From: CAYOZN01 sp964408455
Lineage (GTDB): Bacteria > Planctomycetota > Phycisphaerae > UBA1845 > UTPLA1
Direction: 5' to 3'
Assembly: GCA_964408455.1 (NCBI GenBank)
Contig: CAYOZN010000016.1
Coordinates: 1 to 64,000 of the forward strand
Length of the DNA: 64,000 nucleotides
Each line of letters opens with the position of its first letter. The first letter of the stretch is position 1. The translations under genes and the position numbers were made by a program. Shown piece after piece: positions 63,030-64,000 of the stretch. A model generated the notes under the pieces. That model saw only the letters and a list, made by a program, of their open reading frames with translations. It had not been told where the DNA came from and searched no databases.

Positions 63030-64000
63030 CATGAAAAGATCGTTCATCTGCCCGGCGCTGTTTTTCGTCGCCCTGGCACTGTGGCTCTCCTCGCCGCTAT
63101 CCGCGCCCGCAGCCCCCAAGGCGCCAAAATTCGAAGAGAGCTGGCATATCATCGAGATGCAGGGCGCCAAGTGCGGCTACATGCACAGCGTCATGCAGCG
63201 CGTCGGCGATGAGGTCCACACCAACACAAAGATGCACTTCGAACTCCGCCGCGGCGAAGCCGCCGTGAAGATGTCGATGCACCAGGCCTTTCGCGAGACG
63301 CTGGAAGGCCGCCCGCTTGGCTTCAAACACGTTCAGTCACTGGGCACCATCCCCGAGACCATCACCGGCCGTGTCAAAAAGGACGATGCCGGCGGCCTCG
63401 CTGTCCAGCTGGTGACCGAGCAGATGGGCAAGGAACACCGCGAGGAATATCCATTCGATCCGGAGGTGCGTTTTGCCTGGGGGCAGATGCTGGAACAGAT
63501 GAAGCGCGGCCTGGAACCGGGCACTTCGTTCACGCTAAAGGCCTACGAGCCGAGCCTGCGCAAGGATGGTCCCGTCGAACTCGAGTTCGAGGTTCACGAC
63601 AAGGAAAACGTGGACGTCCGCGGCACGAAGCGTTCGCTCTATCGCATTTCTTCCACGTTCAAACTCGACGCGGCGAAGCTGCCCGGCGCACCGGCGGGCG
63701 CGGGAGCCCTCGAACTTGAAAGCACTCTCTGGGTCGATTCGGAAATGCAGCCCGTGGTGATGTCCATCAACATGGGCTTCATGCAACTGAGGATGATCGA
63801 AACCACCAAGGACGAGGCGTTGAAGGAAGGCGCGCCGCCCGAAATGTTCCTCGACACCATGGTCCACGCCAACAAGCGCGTCGACCCCGACCAGCGCGAG
63901 CTGAAACTGAGATTGCGCATGAAGGATGGCGTCGCCGGCAAGTTGCCGCACCTGCCCGACACCGGCATGCAGACCGTCAAGCGCGTCAGCGACCGTGAAG
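63030..64000 (+). CDS. Exported protein, possibly transglutaminase-like, cut by window end
   Basis: The open frame begins at ATG 63030 with AAGGAG six bases upstream and runs to the window end without a stop; 323 residues are visible. A signal peptide (LFFVALALWLSSPLSAPA) leads into a beta-rich domain: EESWHIIEMQGAKCGYMHSVMQ, VHTNTKMHFELRRGEAAVKM, and VELEFEVHDKENVDVRGT. The first strands resemble the N-terminal domain found before transglutaminase-like cysteine protease domains in planctomycete proteins, which would come after the visible part. That is an inference, as no catalytic motif is in view. Confidence 0.6.

Overview
The window is about 64 kb of GC-rich bacterial DNA that most resembles a chromosome segment of a planctomycete, probably of the Phycisphaerae type. 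The support is: two prepilin-like proteins with the [24 protein letters not shown] type of N-terminus, short membrane-anchored zinc-ribbon proteins including one with a CPRCGYNL...CPECG head, a YXWGXW-repeat protein, many lipoproteins, and intergenic palindromic repeats. This placement is an inference; no rRNA or other decisive marker is present. No tRNA, rRNA, prophage, transposase or CRISPR array was found.

Layout. 0.2-6 kb: class D beta-lactamase, MgtC-like membrane protein, a small anchored protein, a DUF4198 protein with an FmdE-like tail, and an alpha/beta hydrolase. 6.3-9.8 kb: a lipid-type cluster of fatty acid desaturase, adenylate-forming ligase and sterol-desaturase-family hydroxylase. 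10-14.4 kb: sodium:solute symporter, GT9 heptosyltransferase and YXWGXW protein. 14.6-20 kb (minus strand): the translation block rpmE, prfA, zinc-ribbon membrane protein, fbp, prmC. 20.3-24.8 kb: Nudix hydrolase, M50 protease, EamA transporter, a 62-aa protein, acpS and a small membrane protein. 24.8-32 kb: a 1,002-aa DUF4091/CBM9-like lipoprotein, a polyferredoxin-TPR fusion and ffh. 32.6-35 kb: a candidate small RNA, pyrK, a HAD phosphatase and a 27-aa lysine-rich micro-gene. 35.3-46 kb: ParA-like ATPase, two VanZ proteins, a sugar-binding lipoprotein, a WbaP-type sugar transferase, and an asnB plus CapK-like ligase pair, together resembling an exopolysaccharide locus. 46-52 kb: tatA, TetR regulator, lipase-like lipoprotein, GGDEF cyclase and glyA with a coupled lipoprotein gene. 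52.2-57.6 kb: mntR divergent from a four-gene manganese/iron ABC importer. 57.7-60.6 kb: prepilin, two zinc-ribbon proteins, prepilin. 61.1-64 kb: panB, a lipoprotein, and the 5' part of a secreted protein cut by the window end.

How the genes work together. The clearest functional unit is the metal-import locus: MntR, a metal-binding lipoprotein, an ATPase, and two permeases that each carry a C-terminal DtxR/MntR-like domain. Its divergent control region contains a well-formed mntR promoter overlapped by an imperfect palindrome. rpmE, prfA and prmC form the familiar translation-termination set. Five genes have a -10-like hexamer 6-7 nt before the ATG, suggesting leaderless mRNAs.

The most unusual elements are the 27-aa peptide gene (15 of 27 residues lysine, consensus promoter, near-perfect ribosome binding site, structured trailer and terminator), the stand-alone roughly 117-nt candidate RNA before pyrK, the double DtxR-fused permeases, and the FmdE-like domain without cysteines. 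All family calls come from reading motifs by eye; none was checked by database search.
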